Assembly: GCF_026914265.1 (NCBI RefSeq)
Contig: NC_069135.1
Coordinates: forward strand, 2,559,001-2,623,000
Reading direction: 5' to 3'
DNA length: 64,000 bases
Source: Mya arenaria
Taxonomy: Eukaryota; Mollusca; Bivalvia; Myida; Myidae
Shown here: positions 62,881 through 64,000 of the stretch, piece after piece
Position numbering within the stretch: the stretch's first letter is position 1
Layout of the letters: every line of letters starts with the position of its first letter
Notes under the pieces: model-generated
Databases searched by the model: none
The model's input: the letters and a program-made list of their open reading frames with translations, nothing else
Told to the model about the DNA's origin: nothing
Made by a program: the position numbers and the translations under genes

Positions 62881-64000
62881 AATTGGAACGTTGAAAGTCA
62901 ATATTCTGGTAGTCGTTTCGCAACAAGGAAAACTTAAATAGTGATGTTGTTATTTTAAAATATCACTTGTGTAAGTAAAAAATTTAGTACCGATTTTAGT
63001 ATCTTCCAATTTTTTATTTTCTCTCATGTATTCATTTGTTAAATGTTTAATACTATAGATATCGGTGTTACTTTAAAGCTCGTTTTGAAGATGATATAAT
63101 GATACGATTTTATTCAATTTCATCCATATCCATTTCTTTTTTCCTCTTCGTTGCATATTTAATTCTTGTTTTAATTGAGTTCTTCCCAGAACGTGCCATG
63201 CAGGGTTGCAAGCGTTATTATCTGTACCAGTGAATTAAATTGTAGATAGTTATGATTCAACAAAACTGTCTCCGTTAATAATCTATCATTAAATGTAAAA
63301 TAGCCTTTGTAGATGAATACCTCATAAACTGTGTTTTTGTTGGATTAAGTTCTTGTCACATATCGTGGATGTTGAAGGTCACTAATATAGTATTTATTTT
63401 ACCTGTAGCTTTTTATGTAAATTAATGTAATCGTTTACTTTATCTAACTGTTTGTCAATAATAGGTTTGATGTCACCATTAATGATAACATTTGTATTAA
63501 TACCAGCCCAAACGTTATATCATACATAATCGTAACCTTAAAGATTCAGTAGTTTTTGTGTTATTGTTGTTGTTTTTCAGAAATACACTTGTCTAGTTTA
63601 GACATTACATACACGTTGCATTTTACAGCCTTACATAATGATACGATGGCACATAAAAAGCAATACAAAGGGGAAAAAAACAAGAAGAAAAAACATTCCA
63701 AAAACGTATTAGTGTATACAGCATTGACCGTTTATTTCATTAAGCATTTTGTTTAACGGTAAAATAAAAACAAGGGCAAATCATTATTCAATAAACAGTA
63801 AACAAAATGCCTTCTATACTATTGTAAATAATGTTAAATATACTGTCAATTGGTTTACATAGTCAACCTATATACTTCCATGATTTTAGACTTATGAAGA
63901 TAAACAGTGATCAGAAATCAGAAATTTGAAAAACAAACTATTTAAATAAAATTTGTTTTTATTTAAATAGCATTCTTATGTATAAGTATTTGTAATAATA
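62881..64000. other. Intronic AT-rich DNA to the window edge
   Basis: The first few hundred bases may be further LINE remnant. I saw no cyclase exon and no other gene. A short frame at 63556-63756 is Lys-rich at its end and looks like chance. Confidence 0.4.

Noticed and set aside
63556-63756. 66-residue frame as a cyclase exon
   Set aside because: It lacks cyclase motifs, is Lys-rich, and has no fitting phase with the exon ending at 61271.

Overview
This is nuclear DNA from a multicellular animal, most likely a bivalve or related mollusc. Genes are split into many short exons of about 40 to 280 bases with GT-AG introns. Introns are AT-rich and full of minisatellites, MITEs and tRNA-derived repeats of the kind I associate with bivalve genomes. 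Nothing here is bacterial. The lineage call is an inference from gene content and repeat style, not from a search.

Layout. (1) 1260-6758, minus: the 5' half of RPAP3, an HSP90 cochaperone of the R2TP/PAQosome; the rest lies left of the window. (2) 6759-9208: spacer with a dispersed repeat and an element that carries a tRNA-like promoter between inverted ends. (3) 9209-19352, plus: an unrecognised secreted or surface glycoprotein. Thirteen exons join with consistent phase to 683 residues. (4) 19679-21543, minus: a complete three-exon emopamil-binding protein (sterol delta8-delta7 isomerase), tail-to-tail with gene 3. (5) 21676-25760: a pair of ~550-bp inverted repeats enclosing a ~640-bp polypurine tract, a tandem array and a TATA/CCAAT promoter with a tiny first exon on the minus strand. 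(6) about 27190-44210, plus: a complete gelsolin-like protein of 365 residues and three gelsolin repeats, 13 coding exons. (7) 44655-47720: a 24-bp minisatellite. (8) 48288-48785: a GC-rich fold-back element. (9) 49703 to beyond 61271, plus: a membrane guanylate cyclase with an extracellular NIT domain, cut off inside its catalytic domain. (10) 61900-62880, minus: a decayed L1-like LINE.

The strongest unusual signal is how the big minisatellites relate to splice sites. A 46-bp array (about 15.65-18.83 kb) begins at, and repeats, the 5' splice site of the penultimate exon of the glycoprotein gene; an 18-base string across the exon-intron junction recurs in the units. A 42-bp array (about 28.66-34.59 kb) ends flush at the 3' splice site of gelsolin coding exon 2. 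Its units repeat a branch-point-like CTAAC, an AG acceptor and the first exon bases. Because 42 is a multiple of three and the units are mostly stop-free in the gelsolin frame, use of a decoy acceptor near the exon would add 14-residue repeats to the gelsolin N-terminus. I did not find this described from memory. Two phase-inferred GC-AG introns are also present, one of them holding a third array.

Exon limits were set by eye from splice dinucleotides, phase and family similarity. Repeat counts are length divided by period. No search was run.
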